A DNA stretch of 64,000 bases, taken from assembly GCA_963555705.1 (NCBI GenBank), contig OY743184.1, forward strand, positions 20,883,859 to 20,947,858, read 5' to 3'. Of this stretch, positions 33,271 to 44,779 are shown piece by piece (within the stretch, counting starts at the first letter, position 1; every line of letters begins with the position of its first letter). Under the pieces are notes generated by a model. It ran no database searches. It had not been told where the DNA came from and saw only the letters and a list, made by a program, of their open reading frames with translations. Source of the DNA: Ligustrum vulgare. Its lineage: Eukaryota > Streptophyta > Magnoliopsida > Lamiales > Oleaceae. Made by a program: the position numbers and the translations under genes.

Positions 33271-33927
33271 TCAAGGTTTTCCCAAAATTATGTGAGTATT
33301 GTGTATTGGAACTACATCACATATCACTTGGTCACTATAGGTTCCAATGTTGAAAGTAAGAAGAACTTGTTTACTCACTCTCACTTCCCCATTGTCACCC
33401 AACCCTTGCAATACATAAGGATTAGGATGTCTCATAACCGGTAACCCCAATTTCTCCACCCTACTAGCACTCACCAAATTCGTGTCACTCTCCCCATCTA
33501 TAATGAGACTACATGCCCTATTCCCCACAAGGCATCTAGTGTAGAAAGTATTTCCTCCATGCTTCTCCCTCTCATTATCATGGGCCAAAAATTTTGGTAG
33601 CCTAGCATTCATCTCCTTCACTACTTCTCTACTTTCACTAATCCCGTGGAATGATGAATTTTGCATTATCACACTATCAAAATTTTCATCAACTCCATTC
33701 CTCCTATCATCCAACCCCTCTCCACTCCTATCTACCCACTCTCTTCTTCTTCTATCCATTCTCCATTCTTCTTCAACTTCCCCTTCATTATCTAACACAT
33801 TCCCCAATTGATCATGCACTCTTCTTCTATTTTCCCTCAACATTCTCCTACTACACATCCTTTCTTCACCTCCCCTATTTGATGTACTCTCCCCTCTTGT
33901 TCCTAAATTTTTCCAACTCACCCCCAA
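33271..33927 (-). pseudogene. pol: chromovirus-type protease with Gag tail
   Basis: This minus-strand frame of 218 residues ends in a retropepsin-like domain. The block CSLIIDGESDTNLVSASRVEKL (about residues 139-160) has DGES where family members usually read DGGS or DSGS. It is followed by VLLTFNIGTYSDQVICDVVP and HIILGKP. The N-terminal half is very rich in Arg and Glu. A frameshift separates it from a short upstream frame (33875-34069 minus, SNAQIQDLKYLLQNLS), which may be the Gag start. A normal Gag core is missing. Confidence 0.7.
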
Positions 33928-34069
33928 TCTTCTCCCTTTTTCTAGCTATGGTGGTTGAAAGATTTTGTAACAAGTACTTCAAATCTTGAATTTGAGCATT
34001 GGAATTTGACATGGTGTGCAAGTGTGAAAGTGTTCTCACAAGAATATTTTTCACTCGTGTTTCACTCAA

Positions 34070-34522
34070 TTTAGGCTTTTACCCTCTATTGAGTTCACCA
34101 CTCTTGCATTTTTCCACTAAAAAACTCCTTTCTCAAGTTCTCCAAGGAAGGTAATCAACTAAACCACAAAGTATAATTCTTGTGAAGTTAAGGATCACAA
34201 ACAAGGAAGAAGAAATTTATAACAGATACAATAGCAAGTGGAATTATGTGCTTGTAAATCAAAATAAACAATTGTTATGTGGGAAAAGATGCTATGAATA
34301 CAATTTTAGCAATGGGATTGACAACCCCCACAAATATTTGATAAGGCAAAGATGTAGAGCAAATAAGTACAAGAGTGTAAATTTTCAATGTAGCAATATA
34401 TCAAACACCTTGTACTTAATCTTTAAGTGGCCTTGAATGTGTTTATTGTGGATAGATGCACAACCCCCAACAACTCAAATTTGACAAGGAAGGAATGAAC
34501 AATAATTACCCAATGTATGAAG
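34070..34522 (-). other. 5' leader of chromovirus-type element
   Basis: Non-coding sequence, read on the minus strand, upstream of the Gag remnant. The leader is interrupted by a hAT miniature element (34523), the Tat element (34874) and a Harbinger-like MITE (49779) before it reaches the primer site at 51071. Confidence 0.55.
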
Positions 34523-34802
34523 CAGTGTTCTAAAACGCGCGCACTGTGCGCACCTCTCGCGCGTTGCTTCGGTGAAAAGAGAGAAAAACGCGTTTTTGAA
34601 AATTTTTATCTAAAAAGCGCGCATATGCGCGCTTAAGCTGCCATTTTTTTTCCTTTTTTTTTACTTGTTCAAGTATGGGTAAAATTTAAATCAAATATTT
34701 AGGAATTGAAAAACGCTTTTTAATGCTTTTTAACGCTTACTCCCTCTTAAGCTTCAAAAACTTGACTCTTGGGCTTCACGCTTCACGCTTTTTAGAACAC
34801 TA
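34523..34802. mobile_element. hAT-type miniature element, AGTGTTCTAAAA family
   Basis: An 8-bp TSD, gtatgaag, lies at 34515-34522 and 34803-34810. The ends are cagtgttctaaaacgcg and, inward from the right, tagtgttctaaaaagcg. The interior is rich in gcgc words and has no gene. A related copy is at 60801-61125. Confidence 0.85.
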
Positions 34803-34873
34803 GTATGAAGCAAGTGATATATGGGGTAACATGTCAAGAATACAATTTCAATAATGAGAATGACAACCACAAG

Positions 34874-35536
34874 TGTTGAAACCGGGCCCAAAGGAAGGCA
34901 CAGTGATCCATCAGCAGGGGCCCAATAGAGGCCCAATGGACCTTGACCCACAACTAAGGCCTCACGTTGGGACAATTGCCGAGGTGGTACGTCAAGGAAA
35001 CCTCTCTAGCCGACCTGGTTAAACGCATGGCCGATGTGCTTTATGCTGAGCCGGGGCGCTTTATGGCGTTGACCAGAAGAAAGATGGAGTCAGTGATGAG
35101 ACGTTGGCTTTACTAAGATGTGACAGGCACCCATCCCCTACAAAACGTAGCAATGATTACAGTCAAAAAGCAAGGTTGTCACCTCCAAGAGCTAGGGTGA
35201 AGACAAGTGTAAAGTACGCCACATGTCATGATCCGATACAACAAGTTCCTCTATAAATGGAGCACGATTATCTCCAAAAAGGGGGTTAGCAATTTAAGAC
35301 TCTTAACAATATATTTCTCTCACTCCCTTTTCTCTCTTTTACACACTTATATTTCCCGCACCCAATATATATTCGCCAAAAATGAGTACTGACTTTGGCA
35401 TCGGAGTGCAAACGGGTGCCACCTCGGTTCCCTTTGCAAACTGATAGTTTGTCACAGTGCGCAGGAAATCCACGTGTTCAAGAGGGAGGAGCTGAGACGT
35501 GTTGGTCCAAGATCCAGTTAGATTTTTTGGTCAACA
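34874..35536 (+). repeat. 5' LTR of Tat element
   Basis: Starts TGTTGAAACCGGGCCC and ends TTTGGTCAACA. It contains a TATA box (ctataaatgg, 35251) and a pyrimidine-rich region downstream. Confidence 0.93.
35251..35260 (+). promoter_or_regulatory. TATA box of Tat LTR
   Basis: The string ctataaatgg, at the end of a GC-richer U3, is conserved in the 3' LTR at 49379. Confidence 0.65.
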
Positions 35537-35539
35537 TTT

Positions 35540-35555
35540 TGGCGCCATCTGTGGG
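35540..35555 (+). promoter_or_regulatory. primer binding site of Tat element
   Basis: The string tggcgccatctgtggg lies three bases after the 5' LTR, typical of Tat-lineage elements. Confidence 0.85.
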
Positions 35556-35660
35556 AAACCATACTGCTAACTACGAAAACACGTGGTAAAAAGCCACACA
35601 TAGAAAGGTAGTCCTGAAAAAGGACGAAGAACCTCTCACGAAAGAACGGATAACTGCAAA

Positions 35661-36060
35661 GAGCTTTGAAAGATAAGCCGGTTGGCCTTGAAAAAGGCAA
35701 GAGCTTTGAAAGATAAGCTGGTTGGCCTTGAAAAAGGCAAGAGCTTTGAATGATAAGCCGGTTGGCTTTGAAAAAGGCAAGAGCTTTGAAAGATAAGCTG
35801 GTTAACCTTGAAAAAGGTGTAGAGCTTTGAAACATAAGTTTGTGAACCTTGAAAAAGGTAAGGAGCTTTGAAACACAAGTTCGTGGACTCTGAAAAAGGC
35901 TTAAAACTTTGAAACACAAGTGTATTCACCTTGAAAAAGGCATAACACTTCGAAATATAAGTTTAAACAACCTTGGAAAAGGCGTATAACTTTGAGATAT
36001 AAGTTTAGTAACCTTGGAAAAGGCGGGGATTTTCGAAACGAAAGTCCACTCATCTTTGAA
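35661..36060 (+). repeat. tandem array of 40-42 bp units in leader
   Basis: About nine units of the form gagctttgaaagataag, ggttggcc, ttgaaaaaggc begin at 35661, 35701, 35741, 35781, 35822, 35863 and onward, diverging toward gag. They lie between the primer site and the gag start. The minus-strand open frames at 35518-35929 are translations of this array and not genes. Confidence 0.9.
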
Positions 36061-36092
36061 AGACAAGATAAGATTAAGGAATTTCCCTAAAC

Positions 36093-37529
36093 ATGAACGA
36101 AAGTGATGGTGATGTTAACCCCCGTAGGGGAAGAAGTGGCCAACACAGCGAGGGCGAGGTTCCTCAAGGACTCCATGAAAACGCCAATGAGGAAGTGGCA
36201 CAACCTAACCCACCTCGCCGGCACCGAAATCGCCGCATGATGCGTGATATGACATGTATGGTGGCTCAAATGCTGGAAATGCAGAAGTAGCAGATAGAAC
36301 AGACTGCTGCAATGAATGCCTTTATGGCCAGAGGGTATGTTATGAACGAACCCGTGATGCCTCAGCAATACCCACAGCCACATTATTCACCATCCGAGAC
36401 GGCCACTGCCTCGTATTATTATCAAGATCCACAGGCATATGCCGAGGTAGAATCCGAGCCCTCCTACGAGCGAGACCCGGAGCATGAAGCACATGAAGAA
36501 CAAAACCCACTCCCACCTAGACACAGGGAGGCTTCTCCCGCAAAATTCGGCAGTGTCTTCAGCTGAATAGGATGGTTATTCAGGGGCCAACGACGGGGAC
36601 AAATGGACCCAGGTTGGCACAATGCTGTAGAGCCTAGAAATAGGCGGGAGCGACGCTCCGAAGAAGCCTTGTCGCATGGTCAAATGTATAAGGACCAACA
36701 TGGTACGGGAGCAGAAAGGTTGACATCAGCACATGAACCTAGGAATAGGCAGGAAAGAAGAGCCGAAGCAGTTCGGACAAGGTCTCGCAACGAGTTACCA
36801 ACCCACGGAAGGCTAAACCACGGCCATGTTTTGCCACCACAAATGCAAGAGTATGCTCCGCCACCCTACGACCAATACCATGGTCCAATGTATTCTGGTC
36901 ACGATGAAAACAGTGAACTGCCCTCTTACGAGTTGGATGACGAAGAGGAAGTAAGTCCCTTCACAGATGGCCTCCATAGATGCCCCGTACCTCATGACTT
37001 TGAGATTCCAGAAATAGTAAAATACTCTGGCTGAGGTGATCCTGATGATCACCTGTTAAATTACCGCGCCAGCATGGAAATAGCCGGAGCCACCCCGTCA
37101 TTGAAATGTAAAGCCTTTGCTTTAACCCTTGAGGGAAGTACCATACGATGGTATAAAAAACTCCCTCCTGGCAGCATTCACAGTTGGAGAGATATGAAGA
37201 CGACTTTTAAAAATGGCTTTGTTTCCTCCAGGCCTGGCCAGCTCCCGCTCCAACGCCTTCAGGATCTGAGGCAAGGAAGGGACGAGTCTCTGAAAAGTTA
37301 CCTAACTAGGTTTACTGAAGAGATGCATATCTGCAAAAATATCACAGAAGCGGAGATGTTTTTCGCTTTAAAAGGAGGGCTAGATATGACCAGCATGTTC
37401 TGGAGGGATGTCCGGAGCAGGAAACCAAGGGATTACAATACCCTGGTAGACCTGATGAAGGAAGAGATTGTATCGGAGGAAATGGCTAGGGCCAGAGATA
37501 ATCATCCCCAAGGGAGATATAACCTTTGA
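36093..37529 (+). pseudogene. gag: Tat element gag
   Basis: A single frame starts at Met 36093 (MNESDGDVNPRRG) and runs through in-frame stops at 36288 (TAG), 36564 (TGA), 37032 (TGA) and 37527 (TGA). The N-terminal part is Arg-, Pro- and Glu-rich. The gag core is at about 37074-37480, with MEIAGATPSLKCKAFALTLEG, then WRDMKTTFKNGF, then LQDLRQGRDESLKSYLTRF, as in plant retrotransposon gag proteins. Gag forms the particle around the RNA. With four stops this copy cannot make it. Confidence 0.85.
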
Positions 37530-38745
37530 TATTCCAATGAAGAGGACCTCAAGAAAGGAGGAAACAAGGATAGGGTCAGCGGTAACCGAGGTGGCGCGCC
37601 TCGTCCATTTCCAGGGACAGGATCTAGCTTTTCCGCAGAAATCACAGAAGCTATCCCTCACTTGCACTCTAACACCCCTTCTCAAAATCCTCCCACGGCT
37701 CAAGGGAGAGTGGAAAGCGGCCGAAGTGGAAAACAGCCCATGATTGGGGCTTACTGCGCCTATCACAGATATTACGGTCACGCAAGGAGGATTGCAGGGA
37801 AATCCACATGTTAGCTGACCAAAATGCGCAAGGGAGAAGGGGAGGGGACTTTCCCCCCGACACAGGGAGAACTCAAAAAAATGGTGGTCAGAAGTTCAAC
37901 CGAGATGATAGGAGAGCTCCATGGAAGAACTCAACTAAGGAAAGAATTGACAATCGTCAAAGAGACAGGAATAAGGGCCAGGATACCGCCTCGGCGCATG
38001 CTAAAGATACACGGGAACCACCTGTGCCTGTGGCCGACCTCCCCATTCGTGAAATCGACACAATACTGGGAGGCCCCCACCCAGGTGAGAACACAAACAA
38101 CTCCCAAAAGAGGTATATAAGAGAGGCCAAGCAGCCCGCCAACGTGAATTATCATATCCATTCACATCCTGTTGGGATGCCTCGGACGGAATCTATCACA
38201 TTCACACAAGACGATTCCGTTGGAGTGCACTTCCCACACAACGACGCATTGGTTATCAGGGTGGTGGTGGCTCGGAATGGGCTATCACGAATGATGGTGG
38301 ATGATGGTGCCTCGTAAATGTGATTTACGGGATAACTTTTGATAAGATGGGGATGAGCACTCCACTCATCCCAGTCCCGGACCCAATATATGGGTTCATC
38401 GGGGACAGCATAACCCCCAGGGGGTCTATAGCCCTTATGACCGAAGTAGGGCAAGCACCGACTCTTTCCAGAATCCCCATGAAATTTTTGGTGGTGGATA
38501 AAATCTCCTCCTACCATGGTTCAATTGGGAGGCCAGGTCTCATCGAATTGAGAGCCGTGACGCATCCGAAATACATTTGCATGAAGTTCCCCACGGAGCA
38601 CGGCGTTGCAACTGTCAGGGGAAGCCAAACCGAGTCACGGGCCATCTACACAAATGCAATTCAAAAATTTCAAGATCAAAGCTTGAACATGATCAGCGAC
38701 GTAGTCATGGCCGAGACTGCTCCAGACCCTGAAAGATTGGGTTAA
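37530..38745 (+). pseudogene. pol: Tat element Gag tail and protease
   Basis: After the last gag stop the frame continues to a zinc-knuckle-like stretch (YCAYHRYYGH, about 37752), is shifted near 37785, and goes on in the frame that holds 37808-38317. The protease motif DDGAS (about 38300-38314) is cut by a one-base deletion directly after it; the next frame (38320-38745) carries the rest of the domain and the linker. A TAA at 38743 precedes RT. Confidence 0.75.
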
Positions 38746-38772
38746 GGGCCTTCTGGTGATAAGGATGCTACG

Positions 38773-40311
38773 ATGAGACTGGAGGAGGATTTTGAAGATC
38801 TAGACCCTAGAATAGCGGGTGACAATTGTCCCACCCTATCCGAAAGGTTGGAATGCTTCGGCGTAGACCTACTTGATCCAATCAAAGAATTACAGATCAG
38901 ACTGGATTCGCCGACCGAATACAAGAGTCAATTGAAGAACTTCTTACTTCAAAACCTCGATGTATTCGCGTGGAAACATGGTGACATGATTGGAATCGAT
39001 CCTAAAAAGGCCTGCCACATGCTCCAACTGGATCCCCGGAGCCCTGGGCATAGGCAAAAGAGAAGACCCATGAGTTCAGACAAGTATGAGGCCTTAAAAG
39101 ACGAGGTCGCAAAGCTATTGAAAAATAGCTTCATCAGAGAGTCCCGATATCCGAAGTGGGTATCAAATCCTGTTTTGGTACCAAAACACAATGGGAAACT
39201 GAGGGTGTGCATTGACTTCTCCAACTTGAACCAGGCATGTCCCAAAGACAGCTTTCCACTGCCCCGGATCGATCAGCTGGTCGACTCCACGGTAGGACAC
39301 GAACTGCTAAGCTTCATGGATGCATACTCCGGTTACAATCAAATTCCCATGTTTGAACCAGATGAAGAGCATACTTCGTTTATCACAGATAGAGGACTCT
39401 ATTGCTACAGAGCTATGCCATTTGGCTTGAAAAATGCGGGAGCTACCTATCAGAGACTGGTAAACCGCATTTTCTCGAAACAATTGGGAAACACTATGGA
39501 AGTGTATGTTGATGACATGCTAGTCAAAAGCATGGTCGCCACGGATCATATCCTCCATTTGTCAGAAGCATTCGATGTTTTGAGGAAATATCGGATGAAA
39601 CTCAACCCAGCAAAGTGTGCTTTTGGGGTAGCATCTGGGAAATTCCTCGGATTCATGGTGAATAAGAGGGGAATCGAAGCCAATCCGAACAAAATCAATG
39701 CTTTGCTAAACATGAAATCGCCTCGAAATCCAAAAGAAGTGCAAAGCTTAACGGGAAGAATTGCGGCCTTGAACCGATTCGTCTCAAAATCCACTGACAA
39801 ATGCTTGCCATTTTCCAAGGTCCTAAAGGGGGGAAAGCGATTCCAATGGACACCAGAATGCGAGCAGGCGTTTTCCGGCCTGAAAGCTTCTTTGGGACGT
39901 CCCCCTTTGCTATCAAAGCCGAAGGCTGGCGAGCCTCTTTACTTATATTTGGCTGTATCAAAAGAGGTTGTTAGCTCCGTATTAGTCAAAGAGGAGGATG
40001 GGAGTCAGTTGCCAGTATATTATGTAAGCAAAGCTTTGCTGGACGCCGAGACGCATTACCCAGATATGGAGAAACTTGCTCTCTCGTTAATCACAGCCTC
40101 TCGTAAACTTTGTCCCTACTTTCAGTCACACTCCATACACGTGCTCACCAACTTTCCCATGAGACAAGTGTTGCAAAAACCGAACGTTTTCGAGAGATTA
40201 CTGAAATGGGCAATAGAAATCAACCAGTTCGACCTACATTATACGCCTCGGACCGCTGTAAAGGGTCAAGCATTGGCGAACTTCGTAGTTGAATTCACAC
40301 ATCCCCCTTAG
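38773..40311 (+). pseudogene. pol: Tat element reverse transcriptase and first RNase H
   Basis: A 512-residue uninterrupted frame that begins, after the upstream TAA, in the same frame as the protease tail. RT blocks: LRVCIDFSNLNQACPKDSFP, then FMDAYSGYNQI, then YRAMPFGLKNAGATYQRLV, and the catalytic YVDD at 39505-39516. The connection block and a first RNase H-like domain (from about residue 400) follow; that domain reads VLTNFP where active RNase H has an Asp, so it is probably a degenerate connection-type domain as in other Tat elements. A TAG at 40309-40311 separates it from the second RNase H. The RT active site itself looks intact. Confidence 0.9.
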
Positions 40312-40317
40312 GTCGAA

Positions 40318-40728
40318 ATGGTAGATAACACGGATGACAACCAATATGACATCCAAGAGTGGATATTGTTCGTTGACGGGTCCTCGGCTGATGGACGATC
40401 CGGCGCAGGAATATTATTAGTAAGCCCAGAGGGGTTTAAATTACACAGTGCAATCCTCTTTGAATTCAAAGCCTCGAACAATGTTGCTGAATACGAGGCG
40501 TTATTAGCCAGGCTAAGACTCGCGAAAGCCTTGAAAGTTAAGTCCGTAGTGGCTAACAGCGATTCGCAGCTTGTTGTGAGCCAATTCAATGGGCAATTCT
40601 CTGCCAAAGAACCTTCTATGGTCGCTTACTTGAAGAAAGTAAGAGATTTGGCTGCACATTTCGGAAAAATGGAGTTGCAACATATCCCAGAGCAGAAAAT
40701 TCCAACGCCGATGCTTTGTCCAAATTAG
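40318..40728 (+). pseudogene. pol: archaeal-type second RNase H of Tat element
   Basis: In frame with RT after a single TAG. The domain shows the catalytic Asp in WILFVDGSS, the Glu in NVAEYEALLARLRLA and the Asp in VANSDSQLVVSQF. This additional, archaeal-like RNase H is the diagnostic feature of Tat-lineage elements and is thought to supply the activity missing from the first domain. A frameshift near 40690 cuts its C-terminus; the correct reading resumes at SKLASSSDS (40719). Confidence 0.88.
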
Positions 40729-42068
40729 CAAGTAGCAGCGATTCAGAGTTACACATTCTAATCCCAGTTGAGCACATGTTGACTTCCTCTATTGAGCCAG
40801 GACTGGAGATTTTGGCGATTGAAGAAGAGGGATCCTGGATGAACCCCCTGATCACCTATTTGAAGCATCAGACAGTGCCAAACGAGCCAGAAGCAGCTCG
40901 GAAATTGCAAAAATACTCTGCAAATTTTGTACTCTTGGACGACCAACTTTATAAGCGGAGTTACACCTCTCCTTTGCTGAGATGTGTGGGGCCAGAGGAA
41001 GGGCAGTATGTGATGAGAGAAATCCATGAGGGCATCTGTGGCAACCATGCCGGGGCATTATCGCTAGCTCGGAAAGCCCTCAAACAAGGATATTTTTGGC
41101 CTACTATGCGAAAGGATTCCCATGACTTCGTTCGCAAGTACGATAAATTCCAAAGACACGCAACCATACCACATCAGCCACATCACAAGCTAACTGTGGT
41201 AACTAGCCCTTGGCCTTTTGCAAAATGGGGGGTTGACATTATTGGGCCTATGCCTAGGGGTGCTGGTAACAATTGCTTCGCGATAGTAGCAATTTATTAC
41301 TTCACCAAGTGGGTCGAAGTGGAACCTTTGATGAGAATCACTGGGGCCAACACCACCAAGTTCATTTGGAAAAATATCATATGCCGGTTTGGGGTACCGC
41401 ACTCGCTGATTAGTGACAATGCGAAACAGTTCAAAAATAGAAGTGTCGATGAGTTATGCGATGATTTGGGAATTAGGAAACTATTCTCATCTCTACATCA
41501 CCCACAGGCCAACGAACAGGTCGAATCTGTGAACAAAACCATAAAAAACACCTTGAAAAGGAAGTTGGAATTCAAAAAGGGCGCATAGGTAGATGAACTC
41601 CCACAAGTGCTATGGGCACTTCGAACCACCTCCCACACCGCTACAGGTGAAACGCCTTTCTCACTAGCGTACGGGGCCGAGGTGGTATGCCCCGTTGAAA
41701 TCGGGATCCCTTCGCTTCGTCAAATCCATTACGACGAAGTTAGAAACGAGGAAGCACAAAGGGCCGGTTTAGATTTCCTCATGGAGAAGTGAAGTGATTC
41801 CCAGATGGTGATTGCCAGGTACCATAAAAAGATGGCTCGATACTACAACAAAAGAGTGAAGAGTCGACGCTTTAATATTGGGGACTTGGTCCTCAAAAAG
41901 GTCCTTCCTTCAACACAGAAACCAGAAGTAGGGACTCTAGGTCCTAACTGGGAAGGCCCTTACAAAGTATTCGTCGAGGTGGTGCCTGGAACATACATGA
42001 TTGAAGACCTGTCTGGAGTACCCCTATGTAATCCTTGAAATACGGAACACCTTCGTCGTTATTTTTAA
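40716..42068 (+). pseudogene. pol: Tat element integrase
   Basis: One frame carries the linker, the zinc domain, the catalytic core (WGVDIIGP at about 41230, SDNAKQF at about 41415, VESVNKTIK at about 41525) and a C-terminal domain ending NTEHLRRYF before TAA at 42066. In-frame stops interrupt it at 41586 (TAG), 41790 (TGA) and 42036 (TGA). The zinc-binding pair of cysteines is lost (RKYDKFQRHA), although the three acidic catalytic residues are present. Confidence 0.88.
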
Positions 42069-42674
42069 TAAACTAAATTTCTCCTCAATGATTGCAACAT
42101 TATCATATGGTTTCATAAAACTGTGGGTCAGCTGCGTTGGAAATTACGTTAAATTCTATATTAGACAAACGTAGTGGATAAATGCAAGTTCCAAAATTAC
42201 TTTGGTCATGACACCATACGCCCCGCTATGCATAGAAATTGTCGAAAACAAGGGACTCTTATAAAGCCCACACGGCGATCACTGCGTAAGAATTGAGTGC
42301 GCTAGCACCGTAAAAGTGTTAGTACAACCGAAACTGTGTATGCATATCTTACAAAGTATGACTTAGATACGTTCAAATGTTTGTCAAAATCAGATCTCAC
42401 TGGTAAGCATAAATGCCTCAAACCACTCAGATATGAGGGACTATACTCATTAACCATGCAATATGTTCATACGACATTTGTGTTTAGAAGCATTCATAGT
42501 TAGCCAAATGTTGTCATATAAACTGGAACTCTTGATTAGGGTCAGATATAATCAGCAAACGTGGATGCATTAAGTTAGTTCGTACACACAGAATGCTCTC
42601 TCAAGTGTTAAACGTTTTCGCGAAATGGTTGATACTTTCATACATACATTCAGACGAAGCCTTTGCAAGACATG
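42069..42674 (+). other. non-coding 3' region of Tat element
   Basis: No gene. The phrase aaacgtggatgcattaa (about 42558) has a partner at about 45038, so parts of this stretch are repeated on the far side of the nested LTR. Confidence 0.5.
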
Positions 42675-44194
42675 TGATAAGTGTATTTTATACACTTATT
42701 TTTATCCTAAAAGTATGATTTTATATGTTTTTTTCAGAATATTTGCTATTTATTTTGTGTTATTTGTTTATATTTCAGAAATAATCCCAAAGTCGAGAAA
42801 ATAATGGAATTGGAGCAAAAACAAGCAAATTAGAAGTTCAAGGACTAAAGTATACAAATCAAATGAAGAAGGGCCAAATTGCAAATATTCAATAGTTGAT
42901 TCGGATCAAGATAAGATACTTGAAGAATGCTAGGAGTCAATTGGATGCAATTAAAAGTCAAAAGTGAATGAAATATGATAAGAATATTACCATAAATTCA
43001 TTCCAATCACACAAGATTTTCGGGCAGATTTTTAGTAAGACTTTGAAACCTAATTTCGGGGCAGTAAACGTTAGAATTGGTAAAATCCTATTTCAGGAAG
43101 AATTGTATCCCTTTAAGTTATCTTTCTAACGGATTTTGAATCATATCAATCGGATAAGGGAATAGAAAGATATGATCAAAATACTAAATGCTGTGCAGTG
43201 ACAAAAATCTTCCGCGAAGGTAACTTTCCTTGTACGGTTGAAACTCTTTTGGAATTTAATTTGGACGTGAAAATCAGCATTCTTTCTCCCCAAGTAACCT
43301 ATTTCTCATGAACATCTATAAATACATGGCTTGGGGCACGAAATTAGGAGTTCCCAACTTGTGAAATTCATGCCAAAACGTTGTCCAACTGCCGAGGGAT
43401 CCATTGAAGGCCAAATTCAAGATTGAAGAACAAGGATCAAGAATATGAACGGGGTGACATCTTTTCATACTTCTTGTGATTTATTTTCGATCATGTATTT
43501 AGGCTAGGTTTTTAATTGTTAGAATTGTGATGAAGCATTAATCTATTGATTCCATGTTTTGATTTTATATTTATATTATGCAATTCAAGAGATTGATGCA
43601 ATTAATCATGTTATTATTATCATCTATGATTGTGGACGCATAATTATTGATGTTTGTAATAGATTTCTATGTTCGAAAGAGTAGGAATTTATTAGACCTT
43701 GATTAATTTCCGCGAAGTCTGATAGGGGATAGAAATATACCCCTACGCTTCGTGTTATCCTTAAAAGTGTTCATAATTCGTTAATGTTTTTCTACATGTT
43801 TGGATTGGTCATAGAAATATAGGCTCATCTCTTGTAGGAAAAGGTGTTTATGCATCGCTCGAAAGGGGACATAAATAAATATAAGAACACGGATTTTCAA
43901 TGCTCATACATTGTTATTAAATGTTTAAGTCAAATACATGGTTGACATGATTAATGTGGATTCATAATTCTAACAAATTCATCTCATCGTTTTTACAAAT
44001 CAAATTTTCTTATTTTCTTTAGTTTAATTTTTAATTTGTTTTTTAAAATCAAGATTTCCAAATCCTAAATTTTCTTGTTCCGGTTAAGGTTTGTAGTCTA
44101 AAATACGATTTAAATCAATCTCTGTGGGATCGATACTCGGACTTAAAATTCACTTTATTACTTGCACGACCCGTGCACTTGCGGAGCGTTATCA
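42675..44194 (+). mobile_element. nested LTR of a truncated Athila-like element
   Basis: A 1.52-kb sequence starts TGATAAGTGTATTTTATAC and ends GGAGCGTTATCA. The Athila-type primer site follows at 44201, which identifies it as a 5' LTR. No second copy occurs in the window, and the following internal sequence is short, so the element lost its 3' part. It lies inside the 3' region of the Tat element. It is not closely similar to the LTR at 6180. Confidence 0.75.
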
Positions 44195-44200
44195 AGTTTT

Positions 44201-44219
44201 TGGCGCCGTTGCCGGGGAT
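44201..44219 (+). promoter_or_regulatory. primer binding site of nested truncated element
   Basis: The string tggcgccgttgccggggat is identical to the site at 7709 and lies six bases after the LTR end. Confidence 0.8.
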
Positions 44220-44412
44220 TGTTCTTTAAATTTATTCTTAGATTACTTTCACTAATTCGGACTTTTTACTTTTTCTTTTTTCTTTTTTTGTAGTATTTTA
44301 TTTTATTTTATTTTGTTTTTATTTTGTTACTTTGGATTATCCACCACAATTTTAAGCCTTCCTATGTTTGGGTTTTTTTTCGAGGTATATTTGAATCTAC
44401 CATTGGCTTGCA

Positions 44413-44778
44413 ATGAACGATTTCAACATGGACTATGAAAACATGTTTGGAGAATATCCAGGTTGTGAATTTTGCTCCAAAATATATTGTAATGGACAGT
44501 GCTTGGATGCGAGCAATATTTGGGTCACACCAAAACTCTTAGTGTTTAAAGAATACTTGAAATGCCGACAACAAGCAATTGACATGTCGGATGCAAGTCA
44601 CATGCTCTTTGATGAGTGTGTACCGAATGATTGGGACGAGGACATCGCTCTAGTGGGAGATGGTCCTCCACTGTGGAGTGAAAGGGTAATTTCAAAATAC
44701 TATCAGAAGCTAGCCAAGATAGATGAAGGTGATATGGTGCTAGGAGACTCCATGTATTGGAGTGAATTTAAAAGGTAG
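44413..44778 (+). CDS. unrecognised 121-residue open frame of nested element
   Basis: The frame starts MNDFNMDYENMFGEYPGC about 190 bases after the primer site, where a gag gene would begin. It has an acidic character and a Cys cluster (CEFCSKIYCNGQC, residues 18-30) that could bind a metal. A TAG ends it, after which the same frame stays open for about 150 more bases (through LEKVHKKDSPMPVEF). I do not recognise a domain. It may be the N-terminal part of a non-standard gag, or of a protein carried by a non-autonomous element. Confidence 0.45.
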   Translation: MNDFNMDYENMFGEYPGCEFCSKIYCNGQCLDASNIWVTPKLLVFKEYLKCRQQAIDMSDASHMLFDECVPNDWDEDIALVGDGPPLWSERVISKYYQKLAKIDEGDMVLGDSMYWSEFKR

Positions 44779-44779
44779 G

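Noticed and set aside
35518..35929. Minus-strand frames with repeated FQSSCLFQ-like peptides
   Set aside because: They are translations of the 40-42 bp tandem array in the Tat leader.
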